Source of the DNA: Onthophagus taurus
Lineage: Eukaryota > Arthropoda > Insecta > Coleoptera > Scarabaeidae
Direction of reading: 5' to 3'
DNA: 64,000 bases
NCBI RefSeq assembly: GCF_036711975.1
Contig: NC_091967.1
Location: forward strand, 7,254,001 to 7,318,000
Below the pieces are notes generated by a model, which worked only from the letters and a program-made list of their open reading frames with translations, searched no databases and was not told where the DNA came from. A program made the translations under genes and the position numbers. How positions within the stretch are numbered: the first letter of the stretch is position 1; each line of letters starts with the position of its first letter. Shown here in pieces: positions 11,601 through 23,415 of the stretch.

Positions 11601-13249
11601 AATGAATGGTGATTCGGGAACTCACCACATCCACGAAGATAGCAGTAACGATAACGATAGTGGAACTGATATTTCTTTAAAAAGAAAATTGGAGGCTGAG
11701 GCTAACGAGTCTGCTATGAAACGATTGCATGTTGAGGTGCAAAGAAGTTTTTCTGTTAGAGATAAGTTCCTGAAGAAGTGTATGGATAATATTGGCGGGA
11801 ATAGTTTTGAACAAATTCAAGCGTCTACCGAGCAAATTGTAGCTGAAATAAGAACTTTGGGAGAGCTGGCCAAACAAAAAGAGAAGGAATGGAATAATAT
11901 ATTGCATTTCAAAAAGTTAAAAGAAGAATTATTGTTGCGTTTAGAACGTCAAAAACAATTACTTTTATTAAATTTGGGAGATTTTGACGATGAAAGTTTC
12001 GAAAATTCTTCTGAAAGATACACAAATGATCCTCAAAGAAGTCGAAACGGGAACCACAAATCAAAACATTTCAACGGGAGATCATCTTATAATAACAGTA
12101 TTGATATTGGAAACGCTCACGATTATAGACAACGGATTCAGCGACCTGTTGTCGATGTAAAATCTTTAATAGCCGATTATAGACAAAAACATCCCGAAAC
12201 TGTTCCGCGGAGAGGACGGAGAATACGCACTAACATCCCACAGAGTATTCTTAAAACAACCGGTAACGTTCTTAACGTTTCAAATATAGCATTGGGTTCT
12301 GGAGCACAAGTTTTACACAACACATCATCAACGAGCGATATCAATTTATCGCATTCGGAATCCGACGTAAACAGCGATTTAACTTCATTTAAAGATATGC
12401 TCGTGGAATTTGCAAAATTATCGCAAAGTGAAAAACAAGATATTTTATGTAATAATAGCGGAAAACCACCACCACCTTACCCGGAAGTTACTGTACATCC
12501 TGTTCCTACTACGTCTACAAATTCGAATTCTTTACTTCATGGAATATTAACCAAGGTAATAACACTAAATGTTAATTAAATTTATTAACGAGTTATATTC
12601 GCAGAATCAACCGACTAAATCAGAAACTAAAAGTACATTTAGCCCAACCCTTGCCAGACTTCTCACGGCACCAGAAAAATCGAGTCCACAAACAAGTGGA
12701 AATCACAACGTTGTGGTTTCAACCCAAGGAAATGTTGCGTCTATTTCTGATATTTTATCGCACAGCAAAGTAAGTAAATACATAATTATAAACAGTTTAA
12801 AATTATAAATAACGATTTAATTTTTAGGCCAGAAATGAAATAACAATAACTCCAGTTATGGGAAAATATGATGGAGTTGCAAAAAATAAAAATCATCTTG
12901 TAAGATTATTTTTTAAACGCTTTATTTTTATCAAATAATTTTTTTTTGTTATTTAATAGGATGAAGATGAACAAGAAGATAGCGTGGATAGATTAGTAAT
13001 TGATGAAGGTGGTGAAATGGTCGATGGTAGATCTAAAGATAATAATTCAGAAGATGGGGATGTCCCACAATGTCAAGGTTGCAACCAAAGACAGGCGCAG
13101 TTTGTTTGTGCAGGATGCGCAAATCAATGGTATTGCAGCAGGGATTGCCAGGTATATTAAAAAAAAATAATCCATAAGATTTTTTGTTTGATTTGATAAT
13201 TTTTTAGGTTGCAGCATGGGATGAACACTCTGAAGTGTGTTCAGGTTGA
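8695..13249 (+). CDS. THAP zinc finger-coiled coil-MYND zinc finger protein, six coding exons
   Basis: Coding exons are 8695-9080, 11370-12555, 12605-12769, 12828-12899, 12960-13151 and 13208-13249 (TGA); all junctions are GT-AG and keep frame. Exon 1 encodes a complete THAP domain: Cys4, Cys9, the WVRACGR tryptophan, the CSRHF Cys-x2-His pair and the AVPDI form of the AVPxIF motif, about residues 1-84. Exon 2 adds an acidic stretch, a predicted coiled coil (about FSVRDKFLKK to LERQKQLLLL) and a basic RRGRRIRT patch. The last two exons encode a MYND finger (CQGC, CAGC, YCSRDCQ, then WDEHSEVC). THAP domains bind DNA and MYND fingers bind proline-rich partners, so a nuclear transcription regulator is likely. 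No SAND domain is present, so it is not DEAF1. I do not recognise a named orthologue. Confidence 0.85.
9081..10099. other. THAP-MYND intron 1, first part; no exon recognised
   Basis: The intron starts with GTAAGT at 9081. A low-AT block at about 9110-9520 is open on both strands but shows no domain. Nothing else is identified before the palindromic repeat that begins near 10100. Confidence 0.4.
10100..10252. repeat. Dispersed palindromic repeat family, copy 2
   Basis: It contains the family signatures caataatctagcgctaaat, gtgttacttctagttttatt, and ctagacctagtagtagaaac followed by attctggtttagccgcgcgtc. It ends right next to the mariner relic, and copy 3 lies directly on the other side of that relic. 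Confidence 0.65.
10253..11007 (+). pseudogene. Mariner-like transposase relic
   Basis: The frame at 10335-10598 contains MSDEAHFHLNGYVNKQN, then WGTENPRITHEEPLHP, GGIIGPYFFEN and an LDELGLENMWF end, the DDE-core segment of a widespread insect mariner-type transposase. The first catalytic Asp (MSDEAHF) is present. The motif that should follow as FQQDGATCHTA is replaced by a stop and QDVATTHTARAT. Later parts continue in other frames up to a tail resembling 'CRxRxGGHL…'. The stops and shifts make it non-functional. It lies in intron 1 of the THAP-MYND gene on the same strand. Confidence 0.75.
11008..11240. repeat. Dispersed palindromic repeat family, copy 3 (nearly full inverted repeat)
   Basis: The copy opens with caatctagcgctgaatatg and has arms in both orientations: ctagttctagatgtagtgtt against gaactaacacaagacctaga, plus attcgggtttagccgtcttg followed by agagacgtgcg. 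Such foldback structure is typical of MITE-like elements. It flanks the mariner relic on its 3' side and ends about 130 bases before exon 2 of the THAP-MYND gene. Confidence 0.7.
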
Positions 13250-14346
13250 AACGAGATCCTACAAAAGAGAGCAAAAACTATGAATCAGAAAACATATGAA
13301 TATATTAAATTTATATGGTGATATTTATTTTTCTATACCGTGTGGAACGAGGAAAGTACCAAAGATAGCCAAATGGAGAAATCTGAAATTAAACGATTTC
13401 CATTTTTTAAATATTATTTAGATTCTAGAACTAATTTTTATATCCTATTATTTTTTTTTATTATTTTTCATGTACATTCTTGTAATGCTATGTAACTCCT
13501 AATAAGATATAATTGGTATTAACGGTCCCATTTTACTCTATTTTACTTGAGGGTCATAATAGGGTTATGTAAGTTTTCTTTTTTGCCTAGTCAATTAAGT
13601 TAGTTACCACAAATGAATAATTTTTTAAGTGTTAGCGTATTTTGATGATAGTTATCATTCATATAAGTGCCATAATTTAATTAGGTACTTTTATTATTAT
13701 TAATTTGGTAAGAGTTTTACTTATTCGTCTGTGCCCCCAATGTTTTCTATGTTACTATTTAAGCTGATGAGTTTTTTCTAAATGTAAGATATTGTTCTGT
13801 GATATAATTATTTATGAATAAAAAACGTATATTCAGTATGTGTTGAGTATTTATTTGAGTTGAAAAATGATATTTCATATTGACGTGTAACCAAAGTTTA
13901 ACGTTGCCAACCTTTAAAAATAAAAAGAAACTAGTAATTATTTAATATAAAATTTAAATTAATTTATTAATCTCTTTTTTATTTAATGTACATAACTTTT
14001 TGTATAATACTATATAACTTTAATCATTTTGTACAAATAAATAATATAACCTTGATTGAAATAAAAAAGACTGCTTGGTTATGTTAAACGAGTAAAATAT
14101 TAAAATCTTACTAATCTTAGATTATAAAATTTAATCAAGTTAATTTATATATGAAATTTGATGTAAATTACATAAATTAAATAATAAAATTGATTATTTT
14201 TTCTTTTAATGCAATAAAAATCTGTTTTACCGACCGTCATGTTTGACAGTTAAACAAATATTGGTTATGTCTATTTAATTAATTTTTGTATATGTTTATA
14301 AATCATCGAATTTTTCTCTGCAATTTTTTTTCGATATTTCTTTACA
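13250..14346. other. 3' UTR of the THAP-MYND gene and spacer to INO80E
   Basis: A canonical AATAAA at 13817-13822 lies about 570 bases after the stop codon and is a good candidate poly(A) signal. The remaining ~520 bases are very AT-rich and would contain the 5' leader of the next gene. Confidence 0.5.
13817..13822 (+). terminator. Candidate poly(A) signal AATAAA of the THAP-MYND gene
   Basis: This is the first canonical hexamer in a plausible position after the stop at 13249. A GT-rich stretch (gtatgtgttgag) follows about 20 bases later, as expected for a downstream element. Confidence 0.45.
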
Positions 14347-15326
14347 ATGTTGGACGGTTGGTATTGTCGTTCTATTGCGAACGAAGCGGCCGCAGCCGAA
14401 GAAGAAGAAAGAGCTCAGGAAGAATCTAAACATAAAGCCCAGTACAAGTTTTTAAAAGGAAAACTTAAACATCTCTTATATGTAAATTTTCATAATTAAT
14501 GAGGTAATAACGAATCATATTTAAACGTTATTTTATAGGAAAACGAATGCTTTCAACACGCTTTACGTACCGCACAAAAAAAGCTTTTAACCGTAAGTAG
14601 AGATAGAAATTTTTTATTAGATCGACTATTACTGTACGAGAAAACTGAAGAAACTTCTACTGAATCTGACGATTCTGATTCATCGGAAGACGAACCTGTT
14701 AAAGTTGAACCAGTTAGGAAGTAAGTTTAAGTGATTTTTTTTGTGTGAGGAAATATAATGTTGTATTTTTAGACGCCGATTTGAAAGTGCTGTTTCACAT
14801 AGTAATGGTTCTTATGTAAATTCTGGTAGAAATGTACCCCCTGTAAAGAGGAAACGACCAAATCCACCTACCAGGCAACCGAAAGCTTCAGCATCATCAA
14901 GTCATCATTCTTCAACAATGGTAATTATACTAAAATAAAAATTTTCCCAAAATTAAGATTTTTTGATAGCAATTACAAATTCCTACAAGTGCTAATAGCA
15001 CAAGTAGTAGCAGTACACTGTTAGATGGTCATATGACACCTGAAGAGGTCGAGAGACACCTACAATCAAGGCAGAGTTATTTAGAATTGGAAAGAGCTCC
15101 TCCAACTGTTCCAACGGAAATGTTTAGTAATGAACCATCGCTTGACAGGTAACTACTAAATCTAACTGTTTATATTTAATCCCTTTTTGGTTGAAGTAAA
15201 GACTTCTAACTACTTATAAACAAAAGTATTACCTTTAATTTTAGTGAATCGAATGACCTCGGCGATCTGGAGACCTCACCCAGCAACATAGGGGAAGAGT
15301 TAAGCATTGACATGATTCAAGAATGA
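14347..15326 (+). CDS. INO80E: INO80 chromatin-remodelling complex subunit E
   Basis: Coding exons are 14347-14481, 14539-14720, 14773-14920, 14970-15148 and 15245-15326; all junctions are GT-AG and in frame. The diagnostic INO80E block spans exons 1-2: KYKFLK-type [16 protein letters not shown], then [17 protein letters not shown] and [16 protein letters not shown]. An acidic Ser/Asp tract follows, then a basic [13 protein letters not shown] region and a short acidic C terminus ending ELSIDMIQE, which resembles the vertebrate end. The protein is a small nuclear subunit of the INO80 ATP-dependent nucleosome remodeller, without enzymatic activity of its own. The N-terminal 30 residues (alanine/glutamate rich) are not conserved. 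It converges with FBXW7, whose 3' end is 1.3 kb away. Confidence 0.88.
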
Positions 15327-16642
15327 TTAATTTAAGGAATTAAAAGTTTTTTCTAATGAGAATTGGTTTTTATTTATTTCACTTTACCTGTTATGAATTA
15401 ATGCTGAAAAGATATTGAAACAAAGATATTAAAGCGGGTTTCTGTTTTTTTTTTCTGTTTTATTTAAAATATTATGTTGTGATGTCTTAATTGCGGCACT
15501 ATTACATATACACGGTTCTATTAATAATTATATACACAGTATATTGAGCTATGACAAGACTCTTATTGAGCAGCGACCACAGGTTTATTTCTTTTTCATT
15601 TTATTTTTTGTTAAATCTCACCGGTAGGTAAATAATTAAATAAAAAATAAACAAAAAAAAGTGTTCTTAAAATTAATTAAAATGATATTAATGTTTTCTT
15701 ATCTTTGTCAGCAAATTTACGTGGTATTACAACTTAAATTGTACAACATGTAGAAACTTAACGTACATCAGTCTTTCTGGTGCTGCTTATCAATCTTATT
15801 ATACACGTGTTTCAGAAAAAAAAATGATTAAATAACTCAATCTATTTATTTTTTTAAACACTTGTATATTTTATAGATAGGAACAGAGATTCGTTTTTTT
15901 ATTACTTGGCCAACGGGACGCTTCTCAGTTTGTATTTTAGTTAAGAACCTGCAAACTAGCAGAGTGAATGTGTTTCAATGGGAAAACTCAGGTACTAATG
16001 AGGAAAAGATTAAAAAATAATTACAAAAAAGTTTTTGCAACATTCGATATCAATAAGATTTTGATTAAAAATGCTTTTTGCTTAAATTTGAACTTAAACT
16101 TTACAATTGATATAATAGAAAAAATTGCATTTAGATGATTTGAGTATTAACCCTTTAATAAACTCAATAAAACATTTTTAGTAAATGAATTTAAATATTT
16201 AGAATTTTTTTATAAAAAATACGTCTATTAAAGGGCTACAAATTCATCTTATAATTTAAAAACAAAAAGGAATTAATATTATTAAGCCTCCCGCTATAAA
16301 TTATTAAAAAACAAAATTGCAAAAAAAAACAATTTCACATCAAAAAGAAACAAGCACCAGACCGCTTATTCATTTTAAAGTTTTTTTTAAGAAAAAAATA
16401 ATTGGATTCTGCAAACCACTTTTAAAGTTAATTCCCCCCACAACATCAAGATATCCAATAATAAAGTAAGATGGCACACAAAACAAAAGTCAATGAAAAT
16501 TAACTCTAAAAATGGTAGCTTTTTTCTCTCTACACAACTTTGTTTCAACGAAATCTTCTTTTTCACTCTTCATTCGCATCTTTTTCACCTCCTCCACAAT
16601 CGCACGTACACGCACATTTGTTTAAGTCAATAAAATATTAAT
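15327..16642. other. Convergent 3' UTR region of INO80E (+) and FBXW7 (-)
   Basis: The two stop codons face each other across about 1.3 kb of very AT-rich sequence with several AATAAA/TTTATT hexamers. No exon or repeat is recognised. The two transcripts may overlap at their 3' ends, but I cannot tell which hexamers are used. Confidence 0.45.
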
Positions 16643-19600
16643 TTATCTAGGTATGTTCGGATTAAGCATTGGATCCAAATCGAAATCCAACACTAACAAT
16701 TTGGTCTCTTCAGTTCCATTACGACTTCCAACGGCGCACACCAACTTAGTATCGTTAGCTCTTATCCGCCAAACAACGCCGCCTGAACCACCGCTATCCA
16801 AAGCGACCAAATTTCTAATAAATTCACCTGTTCTAACATCCCATAACTTTACAGTTCCATCATCGGAAGATGTTATTACGAAACGATTGTTGAATTGTAG
16901 GCAAGTTACGGCTGAATGATGTTTAAATGGTCCTTTAAAAAAATAAATACATAAAATGGTGGTATATAATAATAACTAAATTACAGTCAAACTTTGATAT
17001 AACGGATTAATACGGGGAATAACAACTAAAAGTGCCGTATGTATTTTAATGTAAGTACTAGTTCAATGAAAAATATACATAACTATCTAGCACTAAATAA
17101 CAAGTAAAACTACAACTAACACTAGACCTAGAATTAGAAAGTTTCGGGTTTAGCTGTGCGTCTGAAGACGGGTTTAGCATTATAACTAATATAGACTGAC
17201 TTTAATCAATGATTTAAATCAAAAATAAAACTGTACTTTATTACAAAATTTAATTTAATTTAACAAGTTTTCCTGCCTTTTAACACCTAACTTGTTTCAT
17301 AAAGTAGAGTGAACAAGCCCAAATATTGAAAATATTCTCTCAACAGAAGCTAATGAACAAATTGCACATAAATATTGTTTTAATAAGGCAGTACCTTCTA
17401 TGTCTAGTGTTAGTTCTACTTTTAATTGTTATTCAATGCTAAATTGTTGTATATCTTTATTCAACTAAAAGTAGAACTAACATTAGACTTAGAACTAGAA
17501 ACATTCAGGTTTAGCTGTTTTAAGAGAAGTACAGCTAAACGCGAATGTTTCTAGTTCTAGGTCCAGTGTTAGTTCTAGTGCTAGTGTTAGCTCTAGTTTT
17601 AGTTTTGCTGTATTTTAATTTACCTGATAAAGTTTGAAGACATTGTCCCGTGACGATATCCCAAACTTTTACCGTTGAATCCGCATTTCCTGAAACTAAA
17701 ATATTATTTCGTAGTTCCATTCCCGACGTAAGTGATTGATGCCCCATCAAAGTATGTCGACAAGCTCCAGTTTCAACCTCCCAAACTCGAATACTTGTAT
17801 CTAATGATCCACTAACCACATGAACTCCATCAAACTGAAATTAGAGTTACATTAAAAATCTTTCCCAAAACATTTCTTTAACCACAAAAGAAAATTATAT
17901 TATTCTCATAAAAACTTTGGTATCATTTTTTAAAGGAATCACGTTCAAAAATTATGATAATTTTTAACAGACTCAACTAATAAATCAGACCTTTTACTAA
18001 ATAATCATAGAATTGTTTTAAAAATAAATTTTATTCTAAATTTTTTTGCTACCTGTAAAGAATAAACTCTGTTGGTGTGACCCTGTAAAGTATGGAGACA
18101 CTCTTCGCGTTCTGGATCCCACACTTTCACCATAAAATCATATGCACCCGACACAACCAATTTTCCGTCATATTGCACACAACGGACAGCCGCCATATGA
18201 CCAATTAAATGATGTAAACACTCCCCAGTTACGATATCCCACACTCGCAAAGTAGCATCGCGGGAACCACTTACTACTCTAAAAATAAAATTTTCAATTT
18301 CAAATATGTTTTGAGTAAGTTAATAACTTACTTTTTATCGTGGAGGTGCATACATCTAACAGTGGAGGTGTGCCCATACAAAGTATGTTTACATATCCCA
18401 GTATCAGCATCCCAAACTTTTAAAGTTCGGTCCGTACTACCACTAATAACTATTGATCCAGACATTTGCGACGACCACACACCTCCAGTATGACCTACTA
18501 ACGTACGAAGACACTAAAAAAATTAAATAAAATTTTTAATATTAAACTAAAGAAATTCGAACGAATCAATTACTTTTCCCGTTACAGCATTCCAAACTTT
18601 CAACGTATTATCATCCGAACCACTAACGATTTTATTCCCACTAAATTGCAAACAGGTGATTACATGATCGTCATGGCCTTTTAATAATTTTGGGGGTCGA
18701 ATTGATTTTGATCTCCAATTTAATTCGATTGCATATTGACGCATATACGCTAACTACAAAAATATATCTTAATAAAATTAATTCTTTTGGGGTCTATTTA
18801 TCAATTACGAAGTATATGTTAGTATTGTCGATATTGCAATAAATAAAAAATTAAAATATTGCATAGAATCAGGTTTATATTAATTATTCAGGGTCGCTAA
18901 TATGTATGGAAACGGTCAGTTATCTCCTAAAGTAAGATAGCTAGAGAAAAATGTTGAGATACAAAAGTTTTAGTGTTATTTAAAATCTATTACAATAAAT
19001 ATATAAAATATCATCAAAAGACCTTTTAAAGGACATAATAATAATAAGGAATAAAGAATTTTATCAGTAAGTATAAAGTCTTTTGATGTTTTATATATAC
19101 AGGATGATTTATTAGCTCATCATCAAACTTTGACTTATGATAGCTAATCCAATTACCAAAAAAAAATGTTAATGAACATATGTCCTATTTCAGTTATTTA
19201 CGAAATTATAACACATTAAAGTTTTAATTTTTATATCATAATTAACTGCAACTTTTTTTTTTAAACATAAATATTACAAATATTGTTCAAAATAGCGTCC
19301 TTCTGCTAGAATACATGCTTCACAATGACGAATTAAAGATGTTGGACCATTATTACCAATCCACTTGTTTGGAAAATATTGGTTTAACCACTCAACAACT
19401 ACTCTTCCGCGATGAGGTGGGGCATCATCATGCTGGTGCTACATATTTAGAACTACAGTAAGAGATATATCTTCAAGTAAATCAAAAAGTGTATTGTTCA
19501 AAAAAATCTGTAATTTCTAGTGTTCAAACGTCCATCAAGTACATGCAAACCTAGTAAATTGTTGCTAAATATTCCACTCCAAACGTTGATGCTGAAACGT

Positions 19601-22086
19601 TGTTGAAATTTCCTTGGTCTAATCACATTCGGATTTTGTAATGGCCAGATATGTTCATTATGGTAATTATTTATACCATCTCGTGTAAAACATGATTCAT
19701 CTGTCCAGAGAACATTTGAAATGAAGTCATTATTGTTGCTGCAATAACCATTCACAAAATGCTAACCGTTGCTGATTATCTCCTGGCTGTAGAACATTCT
19801 GTTTACGATACGGATGACGGACTTCGCGGTTCAACACGCGTCTTGCAAAATTTTGACGCTTCTTCGTCCTCCTACGTTAACTACATGCGGTCGAATAGCT
19901 TTTGCTGGAGCAGGATTACCTGTTTCTCGAAGTCTTCTGAAAGAATCGCTAAAAACTGCATAATATGGCAAATGACGTAGTGGAAATCTTTCCTGATATT
20001 CTCGTACTGATTGTCGAGCATTTCCATTGCAAAAATACACAAAAATTATATCAGCATACTCTTCAGTGCGATAAGCGTGCATTTTGAGTTTCTTCTTGTA
20101 TGTAATAATTAAACTTTACATATTACAATGACAGCTTTGTTTTTGTTGAATGTTTGATTTTACTGACTATTAATAAATTCGCATCATAGACCTTAATTTA
20201 ACCGTTTTCCAGATATTGAGCTTTTAAATTTATTTATCTAATTAGTGACGTAATTTATTTTTGTGGGCAAATTATTTAAACTATTTTTGTATTTTTGACA
20301 TGTGTTATGATGTCGCTACGTTGCTATGGAGATGAGAAACTTTCAAAGTTACCTTGATGAATTATGAACAAAATCGACGAAAATATTTTTGTGTAATTTA
20401 TAACAATGATTTTCAAACTTCAATATCGCGAAAACGGTTAACTTTAGGTTTATGATATATTATTACATGAATTTTGTTTAGAATTTCGAGTTGACTCAAA
20501 ATATGTAATACTATACAGGTGTTCCATTAAAGAAAACCCAACTTGGTTTCGTCATAACTTTTTGACTGACCTGGTATACTTAATTTGTCTTTATTGTAAT
20601 AGATTTTAAAAAACACTAAAACTTTAGCTATCTTACTTTAGGAGATAACCAACCGTTTCAGAATACATATCAGCGACACTCTATATTGATAAATAGACCT
20701 TGGTTGATTAATTATTTTTACCTTCCACATTGACATTTGACTATTATTTGATTTTGGTGAGCCCCTTTTAGTTGCGCAATTAAAAATACCAGCCTCTTTA
20801 CACTTCTCCTTCCATAATAAGTTATCTTCCGCTAAAAATCTCCAACTTCGACATGTTTGCGCCGCCCTAATTAAATCGCGCGGTTCCAAAAACGATAAAA
20901 CCGTTAACGCTAATTCGCGCGGTAACAATGATATAAAATCCCGTTGAAACTGAGGTTCTATCACTTGCATCATATGACGTACTTGAGTCGGTTCGCATCT
21001 TGCTATTAATTCGTTTATTGCTAATAGTCTTTCTGCATTCGACCAACGCTAGAAATGAAATAACGTATTCTTTTAAAGAAATTATTGTTTTTTTTATTAA
21101 TTTTACTTGAAATTGCATTAACCATTCAGACATTTCTGGTGGTGGATTGTCTTTAGTTGGTATAACAGCTCTTTTAAGTTTATCATTAGGTGTCATGTGA
21201 CTGGAACTACAAATTTCATCATTAGGAGGTGTAGTTTCGCCATCTTCAATGGTCTCATTTGGGGAGGTGCAAAAAAGTTTTTGATGATCATCATCGGGTA
21301 AAAGTTTTTTACAAGGGAAACCATTTTGAATATCCAATTTTCTTTTCCTCTAAAACAAAAAAAAAAATTTTTTTGAAATTTTTTTTTTATAATCTTTATT
21401 AATAATAATTTAAATGTATTATTTATCAGAGAGAAGATTAGCTAAAACATCATTTTTGAGTTATTTTATTAATAACTTAATCAATTTTAATAATATGTCA
21501 TCATTTTTCTTTGCTAAATTTAATGAAAATAAAATAAATCTTACCCAACACCTAGGATTCGAATCTGTAGAACAATATTTATGATTAGAACTAGACGGTA
21601 TTGTAGTGCAACTATTATCAGACACAGTTTCAGTAATAAATTGGGATTCGTCTTCATCCTTAACAATAATTACTTCTTCTAATAAACCATAAGGGGCAGG
21701 AACTTCAATAATATCATCTAGGCAATCCTCCCACCTCTCTTCTTTTTCCTCTTGGTCATCTTCACATTCCTCCAGATTCACTTCACTTAAAAATGTTGAT
21801 TTATCAGTTCTATCCTCTTCTAAAGGATTATGTTCTGTCACCTCATCTTGTAATATTAATGAATTATGTGATGTACCTTCAAAAACGTATTATTAATAAC
21901 CAAAAAAAATAATTGAAACAAATTCTTTTGATTACCTGGTAAACTATCAGTACATAAACTCTCTAAACACACAGTTTCCGTTGGACTAGGGCTTGTATCA
22001 GCTTTGGGGATGTCTTGATCACCATCAAAAGAACTAGTAGATTCGTTCAAGTTATTTCTGGCTTTTGATAGACATTGTTTTTCCAT
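16643..22086 (-). CDS. FBXW7/ago: F-box/WD40 repeat protein FBXW7 (Archipelago), SCF ubiquitin-ligase substrate receptor
   Basis: Coding exons in transcript order are 22086-21936, 21876-21545, 21349-21107, 21048-20722, 18753-18574, 18513-18332, 18278-18053, 17834-17624 and 16932-16643. They sum to 2142 nt (713 residues), close to human FBXW7alpha. An acidic N-terminal region carries a basic RKRKLD patch; the dimerisation helix ([14 protein letters not shown]) starts near residue 243. The F-box (about 278-324, [16 protein letters not shown]) is followed by eight WD40 repeats. The three arginines that bind phosphodegrons are kept: [15 protein letters not shown] and SRDATLRVW. In other animals it targets cyclin E, Myc and Notch for degradation. 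An acceptor at 22096/22095 just before the ATG implies an upstream non-coding exon. Intron 18754-20721 holds a transposon. Confidence 0.95.
17020..17182. repeat. Dispersed palindromic repeat family, copy 4
   Basis: It carries ataacaactaaaagtgccgt, atgtattttaatgtaagtac, actaacactagacctagaat, tagaaagtttcgggtttagc, and a short inverted end (tgcgtctgaagacgggtttagc). It lies in the last FBXW7 intron (16933-17623). Confidence 0.65.
17398..17616. repeat. Dispersed palindromic repeat family, copy 5 (inverted repeat next to a splice site)
   Basis: Arms in both orientations are present: actaacattagacttagaac plus tagaaacattcaggtttagc against gctaaacgcgaatgtttcta plus gttctaggtccagtgttagt. The copy is in the last FBXW7 intron, and its end lies fewer than 10 bases from the exon 17624-17834, on its donor side in transcript orientation. 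Confidence 0.7.
18791..20699. mobile_element. TIR element in an FBXW7 intron, with a likely TTGG target duplication
   Basis: The ends are inverted repeats. Both begin GGTCTATTTATCAAT. Further in both share TCGCT-ATATGTAT, GAAACGGT, GTTATCTCCTAAAGTAAGAT followed by AGCTA, and then AAGTTTTAGTGTT and TTTAAAATCTATTACAATAA. The left arm holds an extra ~65 bases between the terminal 15-mer and the rest. TTGG flanks both ends (18787-18790 and 20700-20703). Transposase remnants on the minus strand (19260-20082) and a separate acaggatgatttatt/acaggtgttccatt pair inside suggest a nested insertion. The element has no effect on the flanking coding junctions. Confidence 0.6.
19260..20082 (-). pseudogene. 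Degenerate DUF4817-type Tc1/mariner transposase
   Basis: On the minus strand, 20082-19831 encodes the N-terminal helix-turn-helix: [20 protein letters not shown], then [13 protein letters not shown] and [10 protein letters not shown] shifted frame at 19755-19498 encodes [19 protein letters not shown], then [20 protein letters not shown], matching the first catalytic Asp region. A third piece near 19443-19270 reads [20 protein letters not shown], then [12 protein letters not shown], the second Asp region. The three pieces are in different frames, so the gene is dead. This family is common in insect genomes. Confidence 0.8.
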
Positions 22087-23415
22087 TCTAAGTACCTATT
22101 AAAGAAATGAAAACCCAAAGCACATGTTCAGCAATTAATAAAGATTAATTATATAACCTATAAATAAAACAATTTTAAACAAAAAGGTCCTTTATGAATT
22201 TACGATAATCCAAATATCTTGGTACTTAAAACGATTCGTTTTGAAAAAAGAAAATATAAAACTACGTGCGGTTGGAGAAATTTGGCCAAGCCCGTAAAAC
22301 GATAAAAACGACCCCGAGACCAAAGTTTTTCCACTAAATTAATGTTTTGTTATGTACAATGGATGCTATAGTATTAAGGTTTAAAAAATTAAAGTTTAAA
22401 GATTACGGACAAATGTGTTATTTAAGAAATATACCTTCTTATCAGACCACAGTGACGGCCATTCTTCTAATACTGCGTTTTATTGCTTACATTGGAACGA
22501 AATTTTAAGGTGAAGAAGAATCACAGATGTGCTCAACGTTAAATTCCCCTAGAAACACATTGTGGAAATATTATTGTTAATTTCACTTTTTTATTTATGT
22601 AATGTTTGCTTGATTAATGTACAAAGTCGATTATTATTATTATTATTGCTATATTTGTATATTAGTTGTTTGTATTATTAAATATTAATTTAAATTAATC
22701 ATAAATGGGGCAAAAAAATCCCTAAGATAATTATGAAGTTCGTTGTGTTTCCATCAAAACAAACGTGAATATAGGTGGTTTTAGTAACCTAGAATATTTA
22801 TATCTGACAGGTTTGGTTGTATATAATTAAGGTTATTTTATTGTTATTCTTATCTTATGATAAGTTATGATATTAATCTAATTATTGATTTTAAAATGAT
22901 ATTGTATTTGTAAATTCTTTAATACATTTATAACTCATTAAATAGAAGTGTATAATTTAAATGGGATAAAACAGAGAAAATTTAGAAGAAGACTTCATAC
23001 AATAACGGATATGTTTTCCCCCCAATTATTATTTAGATTGATTGTCTTTATAGTATTTTTTACTTGATTTTTTACCATGTTTACAGCAACACTAATATGA
23101 GTAATATGGCATACTGGTATACTTCAAAATAAATTTGTGAATATATTGGGAAGAGATTGTAGCAATACATAGCTGTGAGTCTGTAGTTTCTTCAGTGGTA
23201 TCTTCACTGCAACTGAAGATTAAGAGTGGATTAGGGTAAAATTCAAGAATCATCATGTCGCTTAAAAATCAATTATTTTTTAATCGACGGAAAATCACTA
23301 ATGTAAGTGGTTACAAATAAAAAAAAAGTACAGAAAAGTGTAAAACTTACCGAAAAATCACTTTAAAGTTTCGACGTGACGTCACTTTTTGTGACGTCAT
23401 CGACCGTGATAACCA
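22087..23415. other. FBXW7 5' region; possible non-coding first exon
   Basis: An acceptor at 22096/22095 implies an upstream leader exon. On the minus strand a consensus-like donor AGAAG|GTATAT near 22435 would end such an exon, which could cover about 22435-22555. The remainder up to 23415 is AT-rich and has no recognisable coding exon. Isoform-specific FBXW7 first exons, known in mammals, could also lie here. Confidence 0.3.
23377..23399. promoter_or_regulatory. Two perfect CRE sites
   Basis: TGACGTCA occurs at 23377-23384 and again at 23392-23399, start to start 15 bases. Perfect palindromic CREs bind bZIP factors of the CREB/ATF group. They lie between the divergent FBXW7 and PGM2-like genes but right beside a hairpin repeat, so they may be part of a mobile element. 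Confidence 0.35.
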
